From contig JAQUPZ010000006.1 of assembly GCA_028716365.1 (NCBI GenBank), positions 1 through 64,000 of the forward strand: DNA of 64,000 nt. Reading direction: 5' to 3'. Numbering within the stretch: position 1 is the first letter of the stretch; each line of letters opens with the position of its first letter. Under the pieces are notes generated by a model, which saw nothing but the letters and a program-made list of their open reading frames with translations, made no database searches and was not told the origin of the DNA. The translations under genes and the position numbers were made by a program. Positions 56,749 through 64,000 of the stretch are shown here, one piece after another. This DNA is from Kiritimatiellia bacterium (GTDB lineage: Bacteria; Verrucomicrobiota; Kiritimatiellia; UBA8416; YA12-FULL-48-11).

Positions 56749-57891
56749 CTAAACATCGCGTTGATGCAAGTCGTTGTAATTCAACGCTAAGAGCGGTTGC
56801 CCGTATGGGTCCCGAAATGATGGAAATCTTTTGTCTATTTCATGCAAAGCGTGCATCCAATCTAAGTCTGCGTGTCTCTCCATTATCGCCTCAATATGTC
56901 CCATGTGTTTCACTAAGTGGACGTACCCAGTGTTAGGAGTAAGATGCTGGAAGAGTCTATGCTTACGATTGCCCTTGCCGTCTTTCGGTGATAATTCGCG
57001 CAACTTTTCTGGAACACCTGGTGGCAGTTTTTCGTATACAATGCGATTTGTTATGACTGCCGCTTGCCACGGATGATTCTTTCCATCATCAACGTGTCTG
57101 CCCCAATCCCATCCTTTTAGTCTATAAATCTGATAATAGAAGTTTTCTCCAAACGTCTTGACCCACGGTTGCAACTCTTGGGCAATATATTTAGTGAGAA
57201 GTTGCTGGTATTCCTCTGCGCTCTTGCGGAAGCCCGTAGCTTCATCAATCGCTGCTATTATTCCAACTTTAGCAAAAGCCCTCGTTATTATTTCCGACTG
57301 CAACGCCAAGGGTTCTTGAGAATCAAGCAACTTACCATCTGCACGGCACTTTAGATACATGTCACATAGTTCTATTAGATCGGTTCCCTCAAATCCCTGA
57401 GCCAGCTTGCCGTTATACGGAAAAACATAGACAACATCTTCGATCGCTCTGCCTCTGAATTTCTCTGGAACATAGGGCCGTAGGTTTGTTGCTTGTAAGT
57501 AACGCGAAAGACCGCCCTTTTTGTTTCCGGTCAGAAGCCCCACCACCTCGCGTTGAAAAACAACTCTAGCGCGATTGCTGAGCACGGCGACAGGAATCTT
57601 AATCCCCCCTATATCTAACATGCCAGGGCGCAATACGCGGAGATTGTTGTTTAAGTTATTCTGATTCTTTATTATCTCTGGTGATAAAATCACTTGTGGC
57701 GTTTCCAAAAAGTCTGCCGCAGATAGATTTACCCCTCTAAATCGAGCAAGCTCAATGATCTTGGCATGCCATTGCGAAGGAATGTGTCCGACTTTTGCCC
57801 AATACGATACATTCGACTGTCTTATGCCGAGTGCCGTAGCAAGCGTTTTTTGAGTCCCGAACTTTGTAATAATTTCTTCTGATGTATTCAT
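56749..57891 (-). CDS. HTH plus P63C-domain protein (repressor/antirepressor-like)
   Basis: A 380-residue protein. Residues about 1-45 form a Cro/YdaS-like helix-turn-helix (TKFGTQKTLATALGIRQSNVSYWAKVGHIPSQWHAKII). Residues about 200-300 match the P63C domain (E-P-L-A-L-Q-S-E-I-I-T-R-A-F-A-K-V-G-I-I-A-A-I-D-E-A-T-G-F, then Y-Y-Q-I-Y-R-L-K-G-W-D), common in phage and mobile-element proteins of unclear function. The likely role is control of the element. An 8-bp-arm palindrome lies 14 bases upstream. Start at 57891 (MNTSEE) rather than 57903. Confidence 0.82.
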   Translation of the reverse strand: MNTSEEIITKFGTQKTLATALGIRQSNVSYWAKVGHIPSQWHAKIIELARFRGVNLSAADFLETPQVILSPEIIKNQNNLNNNLRVLRPGMLDIGGIKIPVAVLSNRARVVFQREVVGLLTGNKKGGLSRYLQATNLRPYVPEKFRGRAIEDVVYVFPYNGKLAQGFEGTDLIELCDMYLKCRADGKLLDSQEPLALQSEIITRAFAKVGIIAAIDEATGFRKSAEEYQQLLTKYIAQELQPWVKTFGENFYYQIYRLKGWDWGRHVDDGKNHPWQAAVITNRIVYEKLPPGVPEKLRELSPKDGKGNRKHRLFQHLTPNTGYVHLVKHMGHIEAIMERHADLDWMHALHEIDKRFPSFRDPYGQPLLALNYNDLHQRDV

Positions 57892-57904
57892 AATGAAGAA
57901 CATA

Positions 57905-57923
57905 ATATCAAATAATTTGATAT
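57905..57923 (-). promoter_or_regulatory. AT-rich palindrome before the P63C gene
   Basis: ATATCAAA, 3 bases, TTTGATAT, immediately upstream of the P63C start, with a further TTGATAT half-site near 57939. A natural binding site for the helix-turn-helix of that protein (autoregulation); this is inference. Confidence 0.6.
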
Positions 57924-57944
57924 ATGCAACAATTATCTTGATAT

Positions 57945-58181
57945 TTATTTAGTATGCGTCCATCTATTTCTTGCCGCTTTTTGGGCTATTTCTTTGCGAC
58001 GGTCTGCCGTGAGTATCTTTGCTCTAGCTTTTCCACCCTTTAAACCGCCTCTACGCCCCATTTCACGCATAACGGCCTTTATTGCGTCCTCAGTGGGGTT
58101 CTTGCCCTGTGTGGCGGCATCTACGATGGACTTGGCTAATACGTTTATATCTGATATATCTTTGCCTGATTTCTTTTTCAT
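57945..58181 (-). CDS. Small basic KGG-type protein
   Basis: A 78-residue protein starting MKKKSGKDISDINVLAKSI and containing R-R-G-G-L-K-G-G-K-A-R-A-K-I-L-T and R-R-K-E-I-A-Q-K-A-A-R-N-R-W, the basic glycine-lysine pattern seen in small proteins of plasmids and mobile elements, sometimes with toxin-antitoxin genes. Probably DNA-binding. First gene of the element by transcription, with an operator-like motif 22 bases before the start. It is 53 bases ahead of the P63C gene. Confidence 0.7.
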   Translation of the reverse strand: MKKKSGKDISDINVLAKSIVDAATQGKNPTEDAIKAVMREMGRRGGLKGGKARAKILTADRRKEIAQKAARNRWTHTK

Positions 58182-58200
58182 GCCGTAACTATACCACGAC

Positions 58201-58217
58201 ATGCTTGAGCGGTCAAG
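58201..58217 (-). promoter_or_regulatory. Second copy of the operator motif
   Basis: ATGCTTGAGCGGTCAAG, with the inner inverted repeat CTTGA/TCAAG intact. The outer arms differ from the copy at 56674. It is between the right end of the element and the first start codon. Confidence 0.75.
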
Positions 58218-58227
58218 AGGGCTTAGG

Positions 58228-58247
58228 ATTCAAACTGATACACTACC
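58228..58247 (-). repeat. Right terminal inverted repeat of the IS1-family element
   Basis: ATTCAAACTGATACACTACC, the exact reverse complement of 54842-54861, followed outside by AAAATTGC. Confidence 0.95.
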
Positions 58248-58338
58248 AAAATTGCCCTTTTATTGATTAAGTTTTAACATATAATAAATTGATACGTATG
58301 TTTATGCTTATACGTTTATTATGTATATGGGAATTATT

Positions 58339-59433
58339 ATGCAAAAATTTGCCGGATTCTTAGTGGTGCAGTATGTCCTTATTTCTGTAGTGCTGGCAGC
58401 TGAACCGCAGGTCACAGTCAAGGGACTCAAGGGACGGATTGAAGGCGGAAAAGCTATGGCAACATTTTCCTTGTCTGTCTCGTCAGGTTATCTTGCAGAA
58501 TTTATGAAGCAGGAAAGCGGAGTCAGCAGGTTTGTTGATGATACCGGAACAGACCTTGGTTCAAAACCTGTTGGAAAGAAGTCGGACTATATCACTATGC
58601 CTTACTTTTCGGGTTTTTCTACATCCTTTGGCGATGACATGGAAAGAAGGGTACACACGGTTGATTTTACGTCGATAGTCAAGCCTTCGCCAAATGCAAA
58701 GTCTTTTGAACTTACCGGAGAATTGAGATTGAAGCATGCCGATCAAGAACAGACGAACGAGGTAAAAAATGTGGCAATCAGTGAAGGTGCAACATTTTCC
58801 ATTGGCCAGCAACAGGGAAAGATTGTCAAGGTGATGAAGAAGACAAACGGTCTTGAGTTCGATGTTCAATTTGAGAATACCCCCGAGGATTTTGAGTTTC
58901 GCGATATTGAAATGTTTGATGCTTCCGGCAACGAAATACGGATGAGTAGTACTAGGACGAAAAGTAATTTCGGCGATGGTCCTGCGTTTTGTAAGTGGAT
59001 TTTCTATGGCATTGACGGTAATCCGGCATCCGTTACTCTTAAATGTAAAAGATGGATCGGACTGAAGGAAATCCGAGCTCCTTATTCCATCAAGGTTCCT
59101 GTTGGCAGTGGCTCCGGCGAGGGACCTCAAAATATCGTGGCATCGGTTGTCAATGTTCAGCCTGAAAAACCTGAGAAACCCATGATACAGCCGGTTCCCG
59201 AGACTAAAATTCCTGTTATCGCACCTCAAGTAGAGGCTGCCGGCTGGCCCTTACTGAAAGTTTCGGGTATTGTGGGCAAAGGGCAGGACGGATCAGTATT
59301 TATCAATGGGAAAATATTGAGTGTCGGAGAATCCATCGATGAAGTAAAAATTGAATCGATTTCAAATGGTTCTGTTATCTTGAAATACCAGGGCACGACG
59401 AAAAAACTGCGATCCGGTCAATCAACACAATAA
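58339..59433 (+). CDS. Secreted protein with C-terminal GspC/PilP-like strand domain
   Basis: A 364-residue protein with a signal peptide (MQKFAGFLVVQYVLISVVLAA). The central part is strand-rich with two cysteines (AFCKWIF, VTLKCKRW). A proline-rich linker (about 275-305) leads to a C-terminal piece, V-S-G-I-V-G-K-G-Q-D-G-S-V-F-I-N-G-K-I-L-S-V-G-E-S-I-D-E-V-K-I-E-S-I-S-N-G-S-V-I-L-K-Y-Q-G, typical of the small domains at the end of GspC or PilP-like secretion proteins. Start unclear; ATGs at 58321 and 58327 are possible. The IS1-family element inserted about 90 bases upstream of it. Confidence 0.65.
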   Translation: MQKFAGFLVVQYVLISVVLAAEPQVTVKGLKGRIEGGKAMATFSLSVSSGYLAEFMKQESGVSRFVDDTGTDLGSKPVGKKSDYITMPYFSGFSTSFGDDMERRVHTVDFTSIVKPSPNAKSFELTGELRLKHADQEQTNEVKNVAISEGATFSIGQQQGKIVKVMKKTNGLEFDVQFENTPEDFEFRDIEMFDASGNEIRMSSTRTKSNFGDGPAFCKWIFYGIDGNPASVTLKCKRWIGLKEIRAPYSIKVPVGSGSGEGPQNIVASVVNVQPEKPEKPMIQPVPETKIPVIAPQVEAAGWPLLKVSGIVGKGQDGSVFINGKILSVGESIDEVKIESISNGSVILKYQGTTKKLRSGQSTQ

Positions 59434-59523
59434 CCATCCTTGTCCATTGCACAGTTTTGCCGGTTTGTGTATTATCCGGCGCATTAGTTTGTAAACAATT
59501 CTAACGGCACGGAGGACAAGATC

Positions 59524-60378
59524 ATGACGCAATCAGTAAGTCAATTCACGCGACGCGATATTCTCAAGCTTTCCGCACTGGCAATGGCAGGTACATGTGT
59601 GGGCAGGGGCAGACCGGTATTTGCGGCTGAAAGCGGAAAGAAAATACCGATAGCGCTCCAGCTTTATTCTGTCAGGACCGATTGTACAAAGGATTTTGAA
59701 GGTACCGTCAAGGCAGTGGCAAAAATGGGATACGAAGGCGTCGAATTTGCCGGTTATTACAATAAACAGGCGGCAGATATCCGTAAAGTTCTGGATGATT
59801 GCGGATTGAAATGTTGCGGTACACATACCGGCCTGGGTTCGCTAGAAGGTGATAACCTCAAGAAGACAATCGAGTTCAACAAAACAATAGGGAATAAATT
59901 TCTTGTCGTTCCAGGCGGACTTCCCGGGAAACGCACGTGGGTGGAATGCGGGAAATATTTCCGTGTACTGGCCGAAAAGGTAAAAGGGGAAGGGATGCGG
60001 GTTGGTTATCATAATCACAGCCATGAATTCAAGGTTGAGGGTGGGATAACGCATTGGGAGGAATTTCTCGATAATGCCGGTCCTGATGTCATTATGCAGA
60101 TGGACATGGGAAACTGCATGAATGGAAGTGGTGATCCTGTGGCTTATCTGAAAAAATATCCCGGCAGAGCGGTAACCGTACACATGAAAGAACATTTCCC
60201 GGCCGGTGTAAAGGGTGCCATCGGGGAAGGCGACGTTAAGTGGAGAGAAGTGATAGAACTCTGCCGTACCACTGCAGGTACGGAATGGTACATCATTGAA
60301 GTGGAAAGTTATCCCGTGTCGCCGCTGGATTCCGCCGAAAAATGTCTGGCCGGACTGAAAAAATTACTGGCATGTTGA
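59524..60378 (+). CDS. Tat-exported TIM-barrel sugar isomerase/epimerase
   Basis: A 284-residue protein with a twin-arginine signal (FTRRDILKLSALAMAGTC, cleavage after VFA) and an AP-endonuclease-2 barrel: Q-L-Y-S-V-R-T-D, M-G-Y-E-G-V-E-F-A-G, G-Y-H-N-H-S-H-E-F (metal His), M-Q-M-D-M-G-N and V-H-M-K-E-H. Such proteins often act on keto- or carboxyl sugars; the substrate is unknown. CGGAGG lies 11 bases before the ATG. Folded export by Tat fits a metal cofactor. Confidence 0.9.
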   Translation: MTQSVSQFTRRDILKLSALAMAGTCVGRGRPVFAAESGKKIPIALQLYSVRTDCTKDFEGTVKAVAKMGYEGVEFAGYYNKQAADIRKVLDDCGLKCCGTHTGLGSLEGDNLKKTIEFNKTIGNKFLVVPGGLPGKRTWVECGKYFRVLAEKVKGEGMRVGYHNHSHEFKVEGGITHWEEFLDNAGPDVIMQMDMGNCMNGSGDPVAYLKKYPGRAVTVHMKEHFPAGVKGAIGEGDVKWREVIELCRTTAGTEWYIIEVESYPVSPLDSAEKCLAGLKKLLAC

Positions 60379-60467
60379 AAGTTTAAAACCTGGAATTGGG
60401 AAAAGGCCGGGGAATTTTTATCTGTCGGCAGGTTGCGGTTTCTCTGAGAGCAGGAAACAATCCCAAC

Positions 60468-62081
60468 TCATTTTCCAAGGCGTGCTTTTACGTCCTTGGC
60501 TTCCTTGGATTTTGGCCACTTTTTGGCCACGTGTCTGAGAATATCTTCTCCGAATGACCTTTCTTCTCCAGTTGCCTCGCTGAAATGAAAGCCCACATAA
60601 TAAAGATCGGATGCGTCCAGGGCCTTGTCTTTCTTGATATTGCCGAGGAGTTCTTTTTTATTCTGGCGATACAGCGAGGTAAAGCCGTGCAGGGCATGGT
60701 CCTCGGCCCTGTACTGTGCCGAAAGTTCTTTTTTCGATACTTTCAAATCGCAAATGCTGAGTGCATAAGACACTTTTTCGTTGAATGTTTGCGTGTGGAG
60801 CAGGCGGCGCAGACAATCGACAGCATTGGCCCAACGTCTGGCTTTTTTGTGTGCCATACCAGTGTCCAGCAGGATTGATTCGGCGGACTTTGGATCGGTA
60901 TTCCGGACGAAATAAAGCAGTGGTTCATATCGCGGTCTGCCGGCAAGCATTTCTCTTGCAGCAAGTCCCGCAAATTTCTTGATCGTTTTCTTATCTATGG
61001 CTTCACTGTGCGGTTTTAATATCCGGGCAAGTGACCATGCGATGTTTATATTATTTTCAGAAGCCAATTGCCTGAGGAGAAGAGTTGTTGCCTTTTTGTG
61101 CCCTGCCAGAGCGTTGGCGGCAATTTCGCGCAGTTCATTATCCTCATGACCAAGAAGGTCAATCAAAAGTGCATTGTTTTCGGTCGTATCGGTTCCGCTC
61201 AACATCCTGGCTGCAAAGGCTCTTGCATAACCATGTTTACTTTGGAGCAGTTTGCGCCACTGTGCAGGCGAGATGCCCGGGGATGGTATGCGCTGAATGA
61301 TTTCAATCGTATGCCGTACGATGTCTTCTTCGTTTTCGTTAAGGTAAGGGAATATCTTCTTCAGTATTGTTGAGGTCATCTTGCCTGTAAATTCCACGTT
61401 TTTGAGGGCAAGAAGAGCATGACGACGAACATAAATAGTTGTTTTGGGTGTGGAATATTTGAGTAATATGGCGGCAGCTTCCGGCCGGCCTATGTGACCG
61501 AGAAGAAGAAGAGATGATGTAAGAACACGCTCCTGGTGCTTCACGCGTGTGCTGTTCATGAATTTGACAACCTGCTTGTGGAGCTTGCGACGCTCCGGCG
61601 GCTGTGCGCCTGCCGCATGACGCTTGACTGCATCGCATGTTTCCTTGATCAATCCGAAATCAGGCTCAAAAAGAAGATCCAGTAGCATCTGTAAGGTTTC
61701 ACTGGTGTGGATCCTTGCAAGCAGGTCAATAAATACCAGTTTTTGTTGCCGGGGTACTTCCTTGAACTGACGCTTGATTTCCGGGACAACGGCGCTGCCG
61801 CCGGATGCGACGATTGCAGATGCACGCATTCTGATCGCCATGTCCTGGGAATTAAGCAATGGCATGACGTATGGCACTGCTGCAGGTGATCCTATTGCCT
61901 GGAGCGCTTCAAGAACATGTCCCGAGAACTGTTGACCTGCATCCGGGAGAACTTCGCCGAGTGCCTTTACAACATCTTTGCTGTTTGGTGCAAGTTCGGC
62001 CAGGACCAGCGCGGCACCGGAACGGCGCATAGGGTCCTGGTGTTTCAAAAGTCCCATAATCTTCTTCAGTGTTTTATCCAT
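60468..62081 (-). CDS. HEAT-repeat protein
   Basis: A 537-residue soluble protein without signal peptide. Residues about 1-370 are HEAT-like helical repeats (MRRSGAALVLAELAPNS, MAIRMRASAIVASGG, IYVRRHALLALKNVEF, NELREIAANALAGH), likely a protein-binding surface. The last 150 residues resemble tetratricopeptide-type helices. Common in PVC genomes; partner unknown. ATG at 62081 is preferred to one 13 codons earlier that gives an odd N-terminus. Confidence 0.8.
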   Translation of the reverse strand: MDKTLKKIMGLLKHQDPMRRSGAALVLAELAPNSKDVVKALGEVLPDAGQQFSGHVLEALQAIGSPAAVPYVMPLLNSQDMAIRMRASAIVASGGSAVVPEIKRQFKEVPRQQKLVFIDLLARIHTSETLQMLLDLLFEPDFGLIKETCDAVKRHAAGAQPPERRKLHKQVVKFMNSTRVKHQERVLTSSLLLLGHIGRPEAAAILLKYSTPKTTIYVRRHALLALKNVEFTGKMTSTILKKIFPYLNENEEDIVRHTIEIIQRIPSPGISPAQWRKLLQSKHGYARAFAARMLSGTDTTENNALLIDLLGHEDNELREIAANALAGHKKATTLLLRQLASENNINIAWSLARILKPHSEAIDKKTIKKFAGLAAREMLAGRPRYEPLLYFVRNTDPKSAESILLDTGMAHKKARRWANAVDCLRRLLHTQTFNEKVSYALSICDLKVSKKELSAQYRAEDHALHGFTSLYRQNKKELLGNIKKDKALDASDLYYVGFHFSEATGEERSFGEDILRHVAKKWPKSKEAKDVKARLGK

Positions 62082-62383
62082 AATGCGCGGCACATTAGCA
62101 GAAGAACAGGCCATAGGCAATAAAGAGTATTAAAGTGATGTCTATCGCATTCTGCGGGCCAAAAGGCTGTAAAACCTGCGATCCGGCTGTACGAATTGCC
62201 GGAGTATGAATCGTCTTTTCATCAACAGGATCAAGGTTTTATCGGTTGCTGTTTTTCGAATTATCTTTAATATTCAGTAATTTGTGTTAAAAGATCAGTG
62301 ATAACTGCTATGCCAAAACAGCTTTATCTTGTGGTATGTTCGAAAAAGAAAGAATCAGAAATTAACAATCAGGAGGATATGGA

Positions 62384-63352
62384 ATGAGTAACCGTTTTAG
62401 TCGCCGTGAATTCATGAAAGCCAGTTCTGCCGGTTTGGCCCTCGGTCTTCTTGGGCCTTCGATGATAAATGCCGCGCCAACTTTTAAAACTAAACTGCAA
62501 AAGGCTCTTATAACAGGCAAGCCTACAGAAGCTGTCTTGAAACCGATGAAGGAAGCGGGATTTGAGGGTGTAGAAGCGGGTATTGTCAAACCGGCGGAGG
62601 CTGTTGAGTGCAGAAAGATCGCGGAACAGCTTGGAATGCGAATTCATTCGGTCTTGCGCGGCTGGGCCGAGTTCAATAACAGTGACAAGAGTAAAGTTGA
62701 AAGCAGTGCGGCAATGACAATCGACGCCCTCAAGGCGGCGCAGGGTTATGGCGCAGATGCGGTCCTGCTGGTTCCGTGCCGGATCGGCGGCATGCCGATG
62801 CCTGAGCCGTGGGACTTCAAGATACAGTTCGATGACAAGACCGGGCATTTGACCTCGGTTGCCGAAAAGGACAATGATAAATACAAGGCGTATATCGATG
62901 CTCATAACCATGCGTATGACACTTCGCGGGTTGAAATTGAGAAACTTATTCCGGTTGCGGAAGAAACCAAAGTGGTAATTGCCGTTGAGAATGTCTGGAA
63001 CAACCTTTTTTCCGATCCGCGGCACCTGGCGCATTTTGTCGATTCATTCAAGAGTCCGTGGGTTAAAATTTATTTTGACCTTGGTAATCATGTGAAATAT
63101 TCCCCGACAGAACAATGGGTTCGTGTGCTGGGTAACAGGATCGTAAAATGTCATGTAAAGGACTTCAAACTTAATGCAGACGGACATGGCGGCAAGTTTG
63201 TTGATATTCGGGATGGAAGCGTCAACTGGCCTGTTGTCCGTAAGGCATTGGATGAGATCGGTTACAATGGCTGGATGACCATCGAGGGAAGCGGCGGATT
63301 ATCCAAGCAGGAGCAGAACAAACGGCTGGACATGATTATTGCCGGAGAGTGA
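62384..63352 (+). CDS. Tat-exported TIM-barrel sugar isomerase/epimerase (second)
   Basis: A 322-residue relative of the protein at 59524, with Tat signal (RFSRREFMKASSAGLALGLLG), then E-A-G-F-E-G-V-E-A-G, V-L-L-V-P-C-R-I-G-G, V-V-I-A-V-E-N-V-W-N-N (metal Glu), I-Y-F-D-L-G-N-H-V, V-K-C-H-V-K-D-F and M-T-I-E-G-S. An insert near 140-165 contains PEPWDFKIQFDDKTGHL. AGGAGG lies 8 bases before the ATG. With the barrels at 46864 and 59524 it makes three secreted isomerase-like proteins in this window. Confidence 0.92.
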   Translation: MSNRFSRREFMKASSAGLALGLLGPSMINAAPTFKTKLQKALITGKPTEAVLKPMKEAGFEGVEAGIVKPAEAVECRKIAEQLGMRIHSVLRGWAEFNNSDKSKVESSAAMTIDALKAAQGYGADAVLLVPCRIGGMPMPEPWDFKIQFDDKTGHLTSVAEKDNDKYKAYIDAHNHAYDTSRVEIEKLIPVAEETKVVIAVENVWNNLFSDPRHLAHFVDSFKSPWVKIYFDLGNHVKYSPTEQWVRVLGNRIVKCHVKDFKLNADGHGGKFVDIRDGSVNWPVVRKALDEIGYNGWMTIEGSGGLSKQEQNKRLDMIIAGE

Positions 63353-63409
63353 CCAACTTTATTAAATTATAAAAGGAAGAATAATACCGGCAGAGGTTCC
63401 GTACTGTTC

Positions 63410-64000
63410 TCATGGAGGCGGTGCGTCGGGTGCCAGGGTTTGATATTGTTTAAGTTTTTCCTGGAAGTCTGCATATTTGATCCTGGAGGTTTGTAAAGCC
63501 GCGGTATCGGTGGTATTGCGCAGATATGTATTATAGGCGGTTCTATAAGCATCTCGGGCTGTCCTGCAAAGCTGCTTGGCCCTCTCAACATAACAGCTTT
63601 TCGGAATTTCTTCGACAACCATTTGTTCAAGATTGTCGTTTGATAAAGCCTGAAAAACTATTTTTTTATTACCGTCAAAAACATAGAGAATTAAACCGGA
63701 AAACAGGGAAGCTGCTGACGAGAGTACCGGTGTACAATCAATATAGACTATTTTGTTGAAATCAATTGTCGGAAGAGGAATAAGTTCGGTTTGTAATTCT
63801 CTTTTTGTTTTTGGAGATGAATCCTTTGCGAAAAATTGGACAACCATGATATGATTTGTCAGAATTGCATCTGCAGAGGTCGTTTTCAGTGACACTCTCA
63901 ACATTACATTCTGCATGGGATCATTTCTTCTTCTTGCCGTAATTGGTCCCGAACGGGGAAGGGGAGATGCTGGTTCAGCATTTTTCTTCGCAATCAGGAG
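63410..64000 (-). CDS. Partial gene of unknown function, cut by the window edge
   Basis: The frame is open from its stop at 63410 to the window end, so the N-terminus is missing. An internal ATG at 63916 is not a convincing start because the codons before it (RSGPITARRRNDP) continue normally. The visible 196 residues have strand-rich segments (VQFFAKDSS, IDFNKIVYIDCTPVLSS, LILYVFDGNKKIVFQAL) and a helical end (CYVERAKQLCRTARDAYRTAYNTYL). Secretion or family cannot be decided. Confidence 0.6.
   Translation of the reverse strand, partial: LLIAKKNAEPASPLPRSGPITARRRNDPMQNVMLRVSLKTTSADAILTNHIMVVQFFAKDSSPKTKRELQTELIPLPTIDFNKIVYIDCTPVLSSAASLFSGLILYVFDGNKKIVFQALSNDNLEQMVVEEIPKSCYVERAKQLCRTARDAYRTAYNTYLRNTTDTAALQTSRIKYADFQEKLKQYQTLAPDAPPP

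Larger units (their letters stand above)
54842..58247. mobile_element. 3.4-kb IS1-family element carrying cargo genes
   Basis: Both ends carry the perfect 20-bp inverted repeat GGTAGTGTATCAGTTTGAAT (54842-54861, and reversed at 58228-58247). Outside each end is the same 8-bp word AAAATTGC in direct orientation (54834-54841 and 58248-58255), the target duplication size known for IS1-type elements. It carries one intact IS1-type transposase and four other genes, all on the minus strand. A plain IS1 element is under about 1.2 kb, so the extra 2.2 kb is cargo. The 8-bp duplication shows the whole block moved as a unit and has not been broken since. Confidence 0.95.

Overview
Organism and style. 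The window looks like a bacterial chromosome segment, probably from an anaerobic member of the PVC group (Lentisphaerota or Kiritimatiellota are my best guesses). This rests on the mix of families: Tat-exported TIM-barrel isomerases, FecR-type surface proteins, proteins with repeated W-x-x-x-D-P-x-A-A segments, HEAT-repeat proteins, an agarase-like hydrolase beside a heparinase II/III-like lyase, and a TM1266-type hydrogenase regulator. No rRNA, tRNA or ribosomal protein gene is present, so the phylum is an inference.

Layout. 0.4-2.6 kb: a TM1266-like regulator translationally coupled to a MerR-like protein, then an outer-membrane barrel and a small secreted protein. 3-42.8 kb: a very large exopolysaccharide locus, almost entirely on the + strand. 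It holds a FecR/alanine-rich fibre-like protein, a Wzz/BY-kinase, a Wzx flippase, a Wzy-like polymerase, six glycosyltransferase-type proteins (GT2, STELLO-like, GINT1-like, three GT4), two glutamine-dependent AsnB-type amidotransferases plus the wreck of a third, a GNAT acyltransferase, a methyltransferase, a DUF362 protein, a carbamoyltransferase, a sugar epimerase, the initiating phosphoglycosyltransferase, a FlaA1/CapD-type dehydratase, a Wza-type lipoprotein, an outer-membrane barrel, an O-antigen-ligase-like protein and a CHASE2 adenylate cyclase. Together they cover initiation, assembly, decoration, flipping, polymerisation and export of a decorated polysaccharide. 42.8-47.7 kb: a minus-strand catabolic group (GH50-like hydrolase, heparinase-like lyase, TIM-barrel isomerase). 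48-54.7 kb: housekeeping and small genes (DUF116, IspH, two prolyl isomerases, secreted proteins). 54.8-58.2 kb: an IS1-family element with cargo. 58.3-64 kb: secreted and Tat-exported proteins, a HEAT-repeat protein and a partial gene at the edge.

What stands out. (1) A 3,406-bp IS1-family element has exact ends: 20-bp perfect inverted repeats and an 8-bp direct target duplication. It carries a Panacea (DUF4065) gene with a toxin-like partner, a P63C-domain repressor-like protein and a small basic protein, with matching palindromic operators in front of two of its genes. (2) The polysaccharide locus has been broken repeatedly by accessory genes, and at two places the 3' end of a polysaccharide gene is found again on the far side of the foreign block: the BY-kinase tail after a DUF4143 ATPase, and an AsnB tail after an AT-rich two-gene block. 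(3) Two toxin-antitoxin modules in the same locus are bracketed by direct repeats, one of them an exact 48-bp pair. (4) Purine-rich 8/16-bp tandem tracts and several families of dispersed hairpin repeats fill the gaps of the locus, with the purine strand always co-directional with the genes.
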